Shown here: positions 53,270 through 62,177 of the stretch, in pieces
Layout of the letters: each line of letters starts with the position of its first letter
Position numbering within the stretch: the first letter of the stretch is position 1
Assembly: GCA_030446625.1 (NCBI GenBank)
Contig: JAUJMY010000005.1
Coordinates: forward strand, 93,383 to 157,382
Source: Gaiellaceae bacterium
GTDB taxonomy: Bacteria; Actinomycetota; Thermoleophilia; Gaiellales; Gaiellaceae
Reading direction: 5' to 3'
Length of the DNA: 64,000 nucleotides
Notes under the pieces: model-generated
Database searches by the model: none
Seen by the model: only the letters and a program-made list of their open reading frames with translations
What the model was told of the DNA's origin: nothing
Translations under genes and position numbers: made by a program

Positions 53270-53767
53270 TCAGTCGGCGCGTTCGATCCCATCGATCTTC
53301 GCGCCGCCGTCGTCGTCCAGCACCACGTCGACGTAGAGGCGCCCGCGCCCCGCGCTCTGCTCGAGCTCCGGCGCCTCGTCCTCGTCGGCGTAGTAAGTCT
53401 CGATCCCGTACTCGATGGTCACCGCCCCAGCCGGGCGCGACGTGACGCGCCCGCGGATGAAGGTCCCGCCTTCGGGCCGGATCGGCGTCGCATAGCTCCC
53501 GCTCCAGACGCCTCCGCCGCCCTTCGTCAGCGGGACGTACACGGTCGCTCCGCGCTCGACGTCGCCGTTGACGCGAAGCGACGAGATGCCGTAGCGGAGC
53601 GTCACGTAGCGCCCGCGGAAGAGGTCGAGCGGGTCGACCGGCACCGTCGCGAGCCGGACTCGCTCGCCCGTCGCGAGCGCGACCTCGTTCCAGCCGACGA
53701 GCACGAGAGGCACGAGCGCCTGCGCGGCCACGAGCGCCCAGAACGCGAGCCGGCGGCGAGCGGTCAT
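53270..53767 (-). CDS. GDYXXLXY-family membrane-anchored protein
   Basis: 165 residues from ATG 53767. One N-terminal membrane helix ('LAFWALVAAQALVPLVLVGW') is followed by an external beta-rich domain with the family motif 'FRGRYVTLRYGISSL' and 'FIRGRVTSRPAGAVTIEYGIETYYADE'. Families with this motif are regularly encoded after DUF2157 proteins, as here (ATGA overlap). The function of the pair is unknown; a membrane or envelope role is likely. Confidence 0.85.
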   Translation of the reverse strand: MTARRRLAFWALVAAQALVPLVLVGWNEVALATGERVRLATVPVDPLDLFRGRYVTLRYGISSLRVNGDVERGATVYVPLTKGGGGVWSGSYATPIRPEGGTFIRGRVTSRPAGAVTIEYGIETYYADEDEAPELEQSAGRGRLYVDVVLDDDGGAKIDGIERAD

Positions 53768-54960
53768 CCGGCCTCGATCCGCTCGACGAGCCGCGAGCGC
53801 TGCCGCTCGAGGAAGAACGCGAGCGCGAGGAGCACGAGCCCCGCGCCGACGAACACGAGCGAGCGCGGCAGCATGTCCCAGAAGAGGTCGATGTACCGCG
53901 CGAAGACGTCGATCGCGACGAATGCGACTCCCGCGTTCACCAGCCACACCTCGTCGTTCGCGTACCCGACCACGATCGCTCCGAGCGCGAGCGCGATCAT
54001 GACGGCGTTGAAGAGGAGGGGGAAGAGAATCGGGTCGGCGTCGGCGGCGGTCGGCTCGGCACGCGGCGCCGCGAGGACTGCGAGCAGGACGAGCGCGACC
54101 GCGACCGCCACGGTGGCCGCTTCCCAGAGTGCGGTGCGCGCGCGGCGCGCGGCGAGCAGCAAGATGACACCCGCCGCCGCCGCGGCCGTCAGGAGCGCGA
54201 GCCCCGCGGACACGCGCGCCCCGAGCGCGTCTCGCTCGTCGAGGACGTCGAAGAACGCGCGCCACGTGAAGACGAAGACGCCGAAGCTGACGAGGACGTA
54301 GCCGGCGACGCGCATCGGAGCGTGGAAGTCGGCGTCGATCCGGTCGCGCGTCCAGGTTCCGACTCCGTACAGCGCGGCGCCGTAGAGGACGGCGATCACA
54401 GGGATGTAGCCGATCCCCTCTTCACCGCCGAGGTCGATCGCCTCGTAGACGAGCCAGCCGCCGAAGGTGAGCACCGCGAGGCTCGCGAGCGCGCGCGACC
54501 GCACGAGCACGGCCATGGGCGCCACGGCGGCCGTCCAGACGAGGAACGCAAGCGGGTCGTGCGCCTGCACGTGGTACATCTGCCCGACGAGGAAGAGGCT
54601 CGCGCCGAACGCAAGCGCGCCGACGAGCATCAGCGCGTGCCCGATCCGCGGGTGCGACGCCCGCAGCTCGCGCAGGTAGAAGCCGCCGCCGTACGCGCCG
54701 AGGATGGTCGCGAGGAGCAGGACGACGCGCAGCGGCCGCGGCAGGGCGTCCCAGTTCGCGGCGAAGAAGAGGATGATCCCGAGCCCGGCGACCACCGCGC
54801 CGATCACGCCGAGCGTCGAGACGACGCGGCCCCGCCGCTCGCTCGCTTCGTCGTCGGCGTCCGTCGCGTAGCGACTCCGGATCGCGCGCGCCTGCTCCTC
54901 CGAGACGAGCCCGTCGGCGACCCACTGGTCGAGCTCGCGGGAAAGGCGTTCCGCGAACAC
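53764..54960 (-). CDS. DUF2157 multi-pass membrane protein
   Basis: 398 residues. The N-terminal 45 residues form a soluble DUF2157 segment ('ELDQWVADGLVSEEQARAIRSRY'), followed by about eleven to twelve membrane helices. It starts at GTG 54960 and overlaps the GDYXXLXY gene. No transport motif is visible. It is divergent from ctaG across 44 bases. Confidence 0.85.
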   Translation of the reverse strand: MFAERLSRELDQWVADGLVSEEQARAIRSRYATDADDEASERRGRVVSTLGVIGAVVAGLGIILFFAANWDALPRPLRVVLLLATILGAYGGGFYLRELRASHPRIGHALMLVGALAFGASLFLVGQMYHVQAHDPLAFLVWTAAVAPMAVLVRSRALASLAVLTFGGWLVYEAIDLGGEEGIGYIPVIAVLYGAALYGVGTWTRDRIDADFHAPMRVAGYVLVSFGVFVFTWRAFFDVLDERDALGARVSAGLALLTAAAAAGVILLLAARRARTALWEAATVAVAVALVLLAVLAAPRAEPTAADADPILFPLLFNAVMIALALGAIVVGYANDEVWLVNAGVAFVAIDVFARYIDLFWDMLPRSLVFVGAGLVLLALAFFLERQRSRLVERIEAG

Positions 54961-55004
54961 GAGGTCACTATTCCCGAAACGACGCCTCTCTAGACTCGAC
55001 GGAG

Positions 55005-55838
55005 GTGGCGTGGACGCTCGACCCGCTTCAGCTCGCGCCGCTCGCGCTCGTCGGCGCCGGCTACGGGCGTCGCGCGCTCACGCTTGCGCGACGGGGCGCG
55101 CCGGTTCCGGCGTGGCGCCTCTGGAGCTTCGGCGTCGGGCTCGCGCTCGCCGTCGTCGCACTCGCCTCGCCGGTCGCGGAGCTGGGGGAGGAGCGGCTCT
55201 TCAGCGCGCACATGCTCCAGCACGTCCTGCTCGGCGACCTCGCGGCGCTCGGGTTCGTCCTCGGTCTGACGGGGCCGCTCCTGCGGCCGGTGCTGGCGGT
55301 GCGCGCCCTCGACCGGCTCCGCGTGCTCGCGCACCCGCTCGTCGCGCTCCCGCTCTGGACCGCGAACCTGTACCTCTGGCACCTGCCGGCCCTGTACGAG
55401 GCGGCTCTGCGGCACGAATCGCTGCACGCCCTCGAGCACGTCCTCTTCTTCGGCTGCGGCGCGCTGATGTGGGCGGCCGTGGTCGAGGTGCTGCCAGGCC
55501 CGGCGTGGTTCGGCACCGGCGCGAAGCTCGGCTACATCGTCGTCGTCCGTCTGCTCGAGACCGTTCTCGGCAACGTGTTCTTCTGGGCCGGCGACGTCGT
55601 CTACGAGACGTACGCGCGCTCGGAGAAGCTGTTCGGGCTGACGGCGGAGGCGGACCAGGCGACCGCGGGTGCGATCATGATGATCGAGGGCTCGCTCGTG
55701 ACGATCGGCGCGCTCGCGTGGCTCTTCCTGCGCCTTGGCCGCGAAGGCGAGCTGCGCCAGGAGCTGCTGGAGCGCGGGCTCGACCCGCGGGCGGTGAAGC
55801 GGGCGGTGCGGTACGGGCGCGGCGAGGGGCTCTCGTGA
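55005..55838 (+). CDS. ctaG: Cytochrome c oxidase assembly factor CtaG (caa3 type)
   Basis: A 277-residue membrane protein with about seven helices. The hallmark His-rich pieces are present: 'LFSAHMLQHVLLGDLAA' and 'NLYLWHLPALYEAALRHESLHALEHVLFF'. CtaG_Bacsu-type proteins deliver copper during assembly of caa3 oxidase; oxidase genes are not in this window. The start is GTG 55005, and the stop overlaps the VOC gene start (GTGA). Confidence 0.92.
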   Translation: MAWTLDPLQLAPLALVGAGYGRRALTLARRGAPVPAWRLWSFGVGLALAVVALASPVAELGEERLFSAHMLQHVLLGDLAALGFVLGLTGPLLRPVLAVRALDRLRVLAHPLVALPLWTANLYLWHLPALYEAALRHESLHALEHVLFFGCGALMWAAVVEVLPGPAWFGTGAKLGYIVVVRLLETVLGNVFFWAGDVVYETYARSEKLFGLTAEADQATAGAIMMIEGSLVTIGALAWLFLRLGREGELRQELLERGLDPRAVKRAVRYGRGEGLS

Positions 55839-56236
55839 CCGGCGGGTCGCCCCGCGGCTTTCGCGACGCGTTCCCGATCGTGTACACGCGCGACGTCGGG
55901 CGCTCGCTCGCGTTCTACCGCGACGCGCGCGGCTTCGAGCAGAAGTACCGCTGGCCGCCGCAGGGCGACGGCGACTTCGTCGTGCTGACTCTTGGGGAGT
56001 TCGAGCTCGGCATCGCCGCAGCGTCCGCGCCGCGCGAGCTCCTCGGGCGCGAGCCGGGCGACGCGCTGCGCTTCGAGCTCTGCGTCTACTGCGATGACGT
56101 GGACGCGGCGGTGGCAGGGCTGCGGGCGCGCGGCGCCGAGGTGCTGCGTGAGCCGAAGGACATGCCCTGGGGCGAGCGGATGGCGTACGTCGCGGATCCG
56201 GACGGCAATCCGGTCCAGCTCGCGGCGCGACGCTGA
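55835..56236 (+). CDS. VOC (glyoxalase/bleomycin-resistance fold) protein
   Basis: 133 residues from GTG 55835. Two beta-alpha-beta-beta-beta modules are visible: 'FPIVYTRDVGRSLAFYRDARGF' and 'FELCVYCDDVDAAVAGLRARGAEVL', ending 'AYVADPDGNPVQLAAR' with a metal-site-like pattern. The activity is unknown. It is coupled to ctaG by overlap. Confidence 0.87.
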   Translation: MTGGSPRGFRDAFPIVYTRDVGRSLAFYRDARGFEQKYRWPPQGDGDFVVLTLGEFELGIAAASAPRELLGREPGDALRFELCVYCDDVDAAVAGLRARGAEVLREPKDMPWGERMAYVADPDGNPVQLAARR

Positions 56237-56247
56237 AGGCGTCGCGG

Positions 56248-56325
56248 CTACGCCGGCGAGCGACGGCGGGAGGCCGCGTACACGAGAACCGCGAGCAGGA
56301 TCAATCCCGCGCCCGTGGCATCCAC
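56248..56325 (-). CDS. Possible very small membrane peptide downstream of purF
   Basis: A 25-codon frame from GTG 56325 ('MDATGAGLILLAVLVYAASRRR...') has one hydrophobic helix and a basic tail, the layout of small membrane peptides, and begins 21 bases after the purF stop. It could be chance. No Shine-Dalgarno is clear. Confidence 0.25.
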   Translation of the reverse strand: MDATGAGLILLAVLVYAASRRRSPA

Positions 56326-56345
56326 GGCGTTTTCGGCCCCGGCAC

Positions 56346-57725
56346 CTAGGCCGGCGTGGCCTCGAAGCGCAGCTTCCCGAACTCGACCGGGACGCGCGTC
56401 GGGTACTCGCGGGTCAGGCAGGCGCGACAGAGCTCGCGCTCGGGGCGTCGGGTCGCGTCGACGAGCCCGTCCTGGGAGAGGTACGCGAGCGAGGTCGCGC
56501 CGATGTAGTCCCGGATCTCGTCGACGCCCTTGCCGTTGGCGATCATCTCGCGCGGATCGGCCAGGTCGATTCCGTAGAAGCACTGGTCGATCACGGGGGG
56601 CGACGAGATCCGCACGTGGACCTCCTGCGCGCCGGCGTCGAAGAGCATCGCCACGATCTGCCGCGTCGTGTTGCCGCGGACGAGCGAGTCGTCGACGGCG
56701 ACGACGCGCTTCCCGGCCACGTCGGCGAGCGGGTTGTACTTCATCCGGATCAGGTGCTCGCGCATGCCCTGCTCGGGCTCGATGAACGTCCGTCCGACGT
56801 AGCGGTTCTTGATCAGGCCTTCGGAGAACGGGATCCCCGTCGCTCGGGCGAACCCGATCGCGGCGGGAGTCCCCGAGTCCGGGATCGGCAGCACGAGGTC
56901 CGCGTCGACCGGCGCCTCGCGTGCGAGGCGCTCGCCCATCCGAACCCGGGCGGCGTGCACCTCGACGCCGTCCAGGCGCGAGTCCGGACGCGCGAGGTAG
57001 AAGAACTCGAAGATGCACAGCGCGCCCCGCGCCGCGGGCGCCACCGCTTGCGCGCCGTGCAGCCCGTGGGCGTCGACGACGACGAGCTCGCCGGGCGTCA
57101 CCTCGCGCTCGTACTCCGCGCCGATCAGGTCGAGCGCGCACGTCTCGGAGGCCACGATCCAGTCGCCGTCGAGGCGGCCGACGCACAGCGGCCGGAACCC
57201 GTGCGGATCGCGGAACGCGACGAGGCTGCCTTCGGAGAGCGCGACGACGGAGTAGGCGCCTTCGAGCCGCGCCATCGCGGCCGCGACTGCGTCCGCGAGC
57301 GGCGCCGGATCCGCGGCGATCAGCGCCGCCACGACCTCGGTGTCGGAGCTCGACCCGAGCGCGACCCCCTCGGCGCGCAGCTCCTCGCGCAGCTCGCCCG
57401 CGTTCGTCAGGTTGCCGTTGTGGGCCAGCGCGATCGTCCGCGCGCGGCCGTGGTGGACGAGCGGCTGCGCGTTCGCCCACTGCACGGCACCGGTCGTCGA
57501 GTACCGGGTGTGGCCGATCGCGACGTCGCCGTGGAGGCCGCGCAGCTTCTGCTCGGAGAAGACCTGCGCGACGAGGCCCATGTCGCGGAGGACGGTCAGG
57601 CGGCCGCGGTCCGACACGGCGATCCCGGCCGACTCCTGGCCACGGTGCTGGAGCGCGTGCAGGCCGAAGTGCGCGAGCCGGGCGACGTCGCGACCGGGGG
57701 CGCGGATGCCGAAGACGCCGCACAC
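56346..57725 (-). CDS. purF: Amidophosphoribosyltransferase
   Basis: 459 residues. After the start GTG 57725 comes Cys2 ('MCGVFGIRAPG'), the glutaminase nucleophile, so the enzyme needs no long propeptide. It has 'LHALQHRGQESAGIAV', 'GHTRYSTTGAVQWANAQPL' and the PRPP loop 'VVAVDDSLVRGNTTRQIV'. Cysteines in 'ETCALDLIGAEY' and 'ELCRACLTREYP' could hold an Fe-S cluster as in Bacillus PurF. It makes phosphoribosylamine, the first step of the pathway. TAGTG overlap with purL. Confidence 0.96.
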   Translation of the reverse strand: MCGVFGIRAPGRDVARLAHFGLHALQHRGQESAGIAVSDRGRLTVLRDMGLVAQVFSEQKLRGLHGDVAIGHTRYSTTGAVQWANAQPLVHHGRARTIALAHNGNLTNAGELREELRAEGVALGSSSDTEVVAALIAADPAPLADAVAAAMARLEGAYSVVALSEGSLVAFRDPHGFRPLCVGRLDGDWIVASETCALDLIGAEYEREVTPGELVVVDAHGLHGAQAVAPAARGALCIFEFFYLARPDSRLDGVEVHAARVRMGERLAREAPVDADLVLPIPDSGTPAAIGFARATGIPFSEGLIKNRYVGRTFIEPEQGMREHLIRMKYNPLADVAGKRVVAVDDSLVRGNTTRQIVAMLFDAGAQEVHVRISSPPVIDQCFYGIDLADPREMIANGKGVDEIRDYIGATSLAYLSQDGLVDATRRPERELCRACLTREYPTRVPVEFGKLRFEATPA

Positions 57726-59731
57726 TACGGCTCGCCCTCCCATGCGGCCCGGAGCTCGTCCAGCGGGAGGCCGAGAATCGAGTTTCCGCCGACGACGCCG
57801 AGCCTGGTCAGGCCACGCGTCCCGAGCCGGGTCACGTCGCCGGGGTCGCAGGCGAGGAGCGCGGCGCCGCCGCACGGCTCGCCGGGCGGGAGCTCGATCT
57901 CCGCGCCGATCCCGCTCCAGAGCGCTGCCTCGGCGAGCGCGGCGTCGATGCCGCCGTGGCCGACGTCGTGCGCGAGCGAGAGCAGCGGCGCGGCCTTCCA
58001 CAGGAAGCGGACGAGCGCGGCCTCCGCGGCGAGCTCGAGCTCCCCCGGCGCCGCCGCGAGCAGCAAGACGTCCCCTTCGCGCCAGCGCGACGGCGTCGAG
58101 CGCACGTCGGGGACGAGCCCGACGCAGCCGACGACGGGAGTCGGCGGGATCGCGCGGCCGTCGGTCTCGTTGTAGAGGGACACGTTCCCCGAGACGACCG
58201 GGATCCCGAGCGCCTCGGCGGCCTGCGCGATCCCCTCGATCGCCTCCGCCAGCTCCCACGCGACCTCGGGCTTCTCGGGATTGCCGAAGTTGAGGCAGTC
58301 CGTGAGCGCGAGCGGCTCGCCTCCGGCGCACGCGACGTTGCGGGCGGCGCCGAGCACGGCGACCGCGCCGGCGCGGAACGGGTCGCGCTCGCCGACGGGC
58401 GGGCCGTCGAGCGAGACGGCGAGGCCGCGGAGCGACGGTCGCAGGCGCACGACCGCTGCATCGAGACCGGGGCGGCGGATGGTCCGCGACCCGACGAGGT
58501 GGTCGTACTGCTCGTAGATCCACCGGCGCGAGCGGCCATTCGGGTCCGCGAGCCGCTGGCGGAGCGGACGCTCGTCGCGCGGGCGTGCGCGCGCCGAGCG
58601 CGGCCGGCGCTCGACCTCGTAGCGCGGGCACTCGTCTGTGAGCAGCCGCGCCGGGATCGCGCCCACGAGCTCGTCGTCGTGGAACGCGCGCAGCTCGCCC
58701 GTGTCCGTCACGTCGCCGACGACGGTGCAGCGCAGCTCCCACCGCGCGCAGACCGCCTCGACCGCGGCGAGCATCTGCGGCCGCACGACCGCGACCATCC
58801 GCTCCTGGCTCTCGGAGATCATGACCTCCCACGGCTCGAGGTCGTCCTCGCGGAGGGGCACGCGGTCGAGGTGGACGTCGATCCCGGCGCCGTCGCGCGC
58901 CATCTCCGCCAGCGACGACGCGAGCCCGGCCGCACCGCAGTCCTGGAGCGACTCGACGAGCCCGCGCTCGACGAGGTCGAGGCTGACTTCGATCAGTTTC
59001 TTCCCGGTGAAGGGGTCGCCGATCTGCACCGTCGGCCGCTTGTCCTCGTCGTCTTCGGCGAGCTCGTGGCTCGCGAGCACGCTCGCGCCCCCGATCCCAT
59101 CCCGCCCCGTCGTCGAGCCGAAGAGGACGACGAGGTTCCCCGGCCCGCTCGCGCGCGCGCGCGTGACCCGCTGCGCCGGAAGGAGGCCGACGCACATCGC
59201 GTTCACGAGGCAGTTCTGCTCGTACGCCTCGTCGAAGACGGCCTCGCCGCCGACAGTCGGTACGCCGACGCAGTTCCCGTAGTGGCCGATCCCGGCGACG
59301 GCGCGGTCGAACGCCCAGCCGGGGCGGCCGAAGCGAAGCCCGTCGAGCAGCGCGATCGGTCGCGCGCCCATCGCGACGATGTCGCGCAGGATGCCGCCGA
59401 CACCCGTTGCCGCTCCCTGGAACGGCTCGACCGCCGACGGATGGTTGTGGCTTTCGACCTTGAACGCGACTGCCTCGCCCGCGCCGAGGTCGATCACGCC
59501 CGCGTTCTCGCCCGGCCCCTGGAGCACGCGCTCGCCGCGCGAGGGCAGGCGCCGCAGCAGGCGCGCGGAGTGCTTGTAGCCGCAGTGCTCCGACCACAGG
59601 AGCGAGAAGACGGCCAGCTCGAAGTCGTTCGGCTCGCGCTCGAGCAGCGCGCAGATACGCCCGAGCTCCCCGTCGGTCAGGCCGAGGGCGCGGTGCAGTG
59701 GCTGTTCCGCGACCGGCGTCAGGTGCTTCAG
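57725..59731 (-). CDS. purL: Phosphoribosylformylglycinamidine synthase, small PurL type, apparent CTG start
   Basis: The family N-terminus is intact in frame from CTG 59731: 'KHLTPVAEQPLHRALGLTDG', 'EPNDFELAVFSLLWSEHCGYKHS'. No ATG, GTG or TTG exists in frame between the upstream stop and GTG 59527, which would remove 68 conserved residues including the SEHCGYK motif. So CTG is the likely start (668 residues). Later motifs: 'VAFKVESHNHPSAVEPFQGAATGVGGI' and 'DCLNFGNPEKPE'. It works with PurS and PurQ to make FGAM. TAGTG overlap with purF. Confidence 0.93.
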   Translation of the reverse strand: MKHLTPVAEQPLHRALGLTDGELGRICALLEREPNDFELAVFSLLWSEHCGYKHSARLLRRLPSRGERVLQGPGENAGVIDLGAGEAVAFKVESHNHPSAVEPFQGAATGVGGILRDIVAMGARPIALLDGLRFGRPGWAFDRAVAGIGHYGNCVGVPTVGGEAVFDEAYEQNCLVNAMCVGLLPAQRVTRARASGPGNLVVLFGSTTGRDGIGGASVLASHELAEDDEDKRPTVQIGDPFTGKKLIEVSLDLVERGLVESLQDCGAAGLASSLAEMARDGAGIDVHLDRVPLREDDLEPWEVMISESQERMVAVVRPQMLAAVEAVCARWELRCTVVGDVTDTGELRAFHDDELVGAIPARLLTDECPRYEVERRPRSARARPRDERPLRQRLADPNGRSRRWIYEQYDHLVGSRTIRRPGLDAAVVRLRPSLRGLAVSLDGPPVGERDPFRAGAVAVLGAARNVACAGGEPLALTDCLNFGNPEKPEVAWELAEAIEGIAQAAEALGIPVVSGNVSLYNETDGRAIPPTPVVGCVGLVPDVRSTPSRWREGDVLLLAAAPGELELAAEAALVRFLWKAAPLLSLAHDVGHGGIDAALAEAALWSGIGAEIELPPGEPCGGAALLACDPGDVTRLGTRGLTRLGVVGGNSILGLPLDELRAAWEGEP

Positions 59732-59822
59732 TCTAGACGGGAAGGCCGACGACCCCGCCGTTCGTTGTCACGTACGTGAGCGACCGGCGCCACGACCGCA
59801 CCGCGCTAGCCTCGGCAGCCGC

Positions 59823-60728
59823 GTGACCCGCAGCTACGTCGCCCTGATCTCGTTCCTCGCGGCCGTGTGGGGCGCGTCGTACCTCTTCATCAAGGTCGCG
59901 GTCGAGGAGATCGAGCCGGCGCCGATGGTCGCCTTCCGGCTGCTCGTCGCGGCGGCGATCCTCCTGGCGTACGTCGTCGTCCAGATGGGGCGTGAGCGTG
60001 CCGTCGCCGAGCTCCGCGCCTCGTGGCGCGACGGTCTCTTCCTCGGCACGCTGAACGCGGCGATCCCGTTCTGGCTCGTCGCCTGGGGCGAGAAACACAT
60101 CGACTCGGGGATCGCGGCGATCGCGCAGGCGTCGGTGCCGATCTTCGTCGTCCTGATCGGACTTCGCTTCCTCCCGGGAGAGCGGCTGGCCGGAGGGCAA
60201 CTCGCGGGCGTCGTGCTCGGGCTCGTCGGAGTCGGCGTCCTCGCGGGAGCCGAGCCCGAAGGCGGGTGGTGGGGCGTCGCCGGCACGCTCGCCGTCGTGG
60301 CGTCGTCGCTCGCGTACGCCTCGGGGTCGATCTACGGCCAGCGGCGGGTCTCGAGCGTTCCCGGGCCGGTCCTCGCCGCCGGTTCGATGGCGTTCGCCGG
60401 GCTGCTCGCGCTCCCGTTCGGCCTGCTCCAGGTGCCGGACGAGCTGCCGAGCTGGAAGGCCACGGGCTCCGTCGCGGCGCTCACGCTCCTTGGGACTGCC
60501 GCCGCCCAGCTCGTGCTCTTCCGCGCGCTGCGCCTCCACGGCTCGGCGAAGGTGAGCCTCGTGACGTACCTGATGCCTCCCGTCGCGCTCTTCTACGGCG
60601 CGCTGCTGCTCGACGAGCCGCTGACCGCGGGCGCGCTCGGCGGGCTGGCATTGATCCTCCTCGGCGTCGCGCTCGGATCCGGAGCGGTGCGCCTGCCCCG
60701 ACGCGCGCCGGTGACGCAGACGCCGTGA
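59823..60728 (+). CDS. EamA/DMT-superfamily transporter
   Basis: A 301-residue protein with ten membrane helices in two EamA halves ('VWGASYLFIKVAVEEI' opens the first; 'SLVTYLMPPVALFYGALLLDEPLT' closes the second). It is a drug/metabolite exporter of the RhaT/YdcZ type with unknown substrate. The start is GTG 59823, divergent from purL. Its stop overlaps the start of the GNAT-VOC gene. Confidence 0.9.
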   Translation: MTRSYVALISFLAAVWGASYLFIKVAVEEIEPAPMVAFRLLVAAAILLAYVVVQMGRERAVAELRASWRDGLFLGTLNAAIPFWLVAWGEKHIDSGIAAIAQASVPIFVVLIGLRFLPGERLAGGQLAGVVLGLVGVGVLAGAEPEGGWWGVAGTLAVVASSLAYASGSIYGQRRVSSVPGPVLAAGSMAFAGLLALPFGLLQVPDELPSWKATGSVAALTLLGTAAAQLVLFRALRLHGSAKVSLVTYLMPPVALFYGALLLDEPLTAGALGGLALILLGVALGSGAVRLPRRAPVTQTP

Positions 60729-61636
60729 GCGTGACGCTCCGGCGTGCGTCGGCGGGCGACGTCGATTTCGTCGTCGAGCTCGCGAATCACGACGATGTCG
60801 AGCCGTTCCTCGGCGCGCGCCGCGCGCGCGACCACGCCGCGATCCTGCGCGAGGTGGAGCGCTCGCAGCGGGAGCCGGCGGCGTTCGGCCGGATGATCGT
60901 CGAGTGCGACGGCGAGCGCGCGGGGATGATGGGCTACGAGCGCGTGAACGAGCGGAGCCGGATCGCGCAGCTCGAGGGGATCGCGGTCCATCCAGACTTC
61001 CGTGGCCGCCGCCTCGCAGACGACGCCGCCCGCGCGCTCCAGCGGTACCTGATCTTCGAGCTCGGCTTCCACCGGCTCCAGCTCGAGGTCTACGCGTTCA
61101 ACGAGCGGGCGCTCGTGCACGCGGAGCGGTCCGGCTTCGTCCGCGAAGGCGTCAAGCGGAAGGCGTACTGGCGGCACGGCGAGTGGGTGGACGCGGTGCT
61201 GTTCGCCCTGATCAGGGAAGATCTGGACGACGACCCGCGCCAGCGAGGAGAGGAGCGCATGGAGCTCATCCACACCTGCTACCGGATCACCGACATCGAC
61301 CGCTCGGTCGGGTTCTACGAGGCGCTGGGGTTCGAGGAGCGCGGGCGGTTTCCGATCCGCGACGAGGCGATCAACGTGTTCATGGGCTTGCCGGGCGACG
61401 ACAACCGGCTGGAGCTCACCTACAACTTCGGCGTCGACTCGTACGAGATCGGCACCGGGTACGGCCACATCGCGGTGACCGTCGACGACCTGGATGCGAC
61501 GCTCGAGCGGCTGGCGGAGCAGGGGATCGAGCCCGAGCGGCCGCCGTACCGCATCCGTGAAGGCGGGTCGCGGCTCTGCTTCGTGCGCGACCCCGACGGC
61601 TACCGCATCGAGCTGATCGAGCGGAGCGCGAGCTAG
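60725..61636 (+). CDS. GNAT acetyltransferase fused in frame to a VOC-fold domain
   Basis: 303 residues in one open frame from GTG 60725 (GTGA overlap with the EamA stop). Residues 1 to about 172 are a RimJ/RimL-like GNAT ('LEGIAVHPDFRGRRLADDAARAL' acetyl-CoA loop, 'AFNERALVHAERSGFVREG'). Residues 179-303 are a glyoxalase I-like VOC domain ('HTCYRITDIDRSVGFYEALGFEERG', 'GTGYGHIAVTVDD', 'CFVRDPDGYRIELIER'). No stop separates them, but an ATG at 61259 with a strong Shine-Dalgarno could start the VOC domain alone. Substrates are unknown; a lactoylglutathione lyase-like role is possible for the VOC part. Confidence 0.82.
   Translation: MSVTLRRASAGDVDFVVELANHDDVEPFLGARRARDHAAILREVERSQREPAAFGRMIVECDGERAGMMGYERVNERSRIAQLEGIAVHPDFRGRRLADDAARALQRYLIFELGFHRLQLEVYAFNERALVHAERSGFVREGVKRKAYWRHGEWVDAVLFALIREDLDDDPRQRGEERMELIHTCYRITDIDRSVGFYEALGFEERGRFPIRDEAINVFMGLPGDDNRLELTYNFGVDSYEIGTGYGHIAVTVDDLDATLERLAEQGIEPERPPYRIREGGSRLCFVRDPDGYRIELIERSAS
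61244..61261 (+). promoter_or_regulatory. Internal ribosome binding site and start within the GNAT-VOC frame
   Basis: GAGGAGAGGAGCGCATG: a near-ideal Shine-Dalgarno 5-8 bases before ATG 61259, in frame with the GNAT. It sits at the domain join, where the VOC family normally begins ('MELIHTCYRITD'). It suggests that a separate 125-residue VOC protein is made, alone or besides the fusion. Confidence 0.7.
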
Positions 61637-62142
61637 CTGCTCACCGGCAGCTCTTCGTCGCGCGGCATCGACCGAAGGTCGATCAGCCCCGCGTTCGTCG
61701 GCTCGAACGCGCACGCGCCGAAGTAGAAGCTCCTGAGGTGATCGTCGAAGTCGACGTGGAGCCACTCGCACCCGGCCGCCTGCGCGTGTTGGGCGGCGAA
61801 CCTGACGACGCGCGTGCCGACTCCGCGCCGCTGGTGCGTGCCGCGTGTCTTCGTGTCGATCAAGAACGCGTGGTCGCCGCCGTCGCTCGCGACGTTGACG
61901 AAGCCGACGAGAGTCCCGTCGCCGAGTCGCGCCGTCGCCCAGCCGAGACTGTGCGGCCGGATCCGGTCCCACCACCCGGGCACGGGCGTACCGCCGTACG
62001 ACGCGACGAGGTCGACCATCTCTTCATCGCTGAGCGCTCCGCGCCAACGGAGAACGACGCCGTCGGGGAAGGATCGTGCCGGTTCAGCGGCCACGAAGCG
62101 TGAAGCTACCGCCTGCGGCGCGAGTTGCAACACCTCCGGCAC
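61633..62142 (-). CDS. GNAT-family acetyltransferase
   Basis: 169 residues from GTG 62142. It has the GNAT core: 'LVGFVNVASDGGDHAFLIDTKTRGTHQRRGVGTRVVRFAAQHAQ' with the RRGVGT acetyl-CoA loop, then 'HVDFDDHLRSFYFGACAFEPTNAGLIDL'. The first 25 residues are poorly typical and a later start is possible. The substrate is unknown. Its stop and the VOC stop share a CTAG palindrome. Confidence 0.83.
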   Translation of the reverse strand: MPEVLQLAPQAVASRFVAAEPARSFPDGVVLRWRGALSDEEMVDLVASYGGTPVPGWWDRIRPHSLGWATARLGDGTLVGFVNVASDGGDHAFLIDTKTRGTHQRRGVGTRVVRFAAQHAQAAGCEWLHVDFDDHLRSFYFGACAFEPTNAGLIDLRSMPRDEELPVSS

Positions 62143-62177
62143 ACGCCCGTATCGGCGGCCGCGCTACGTTGTCTACT

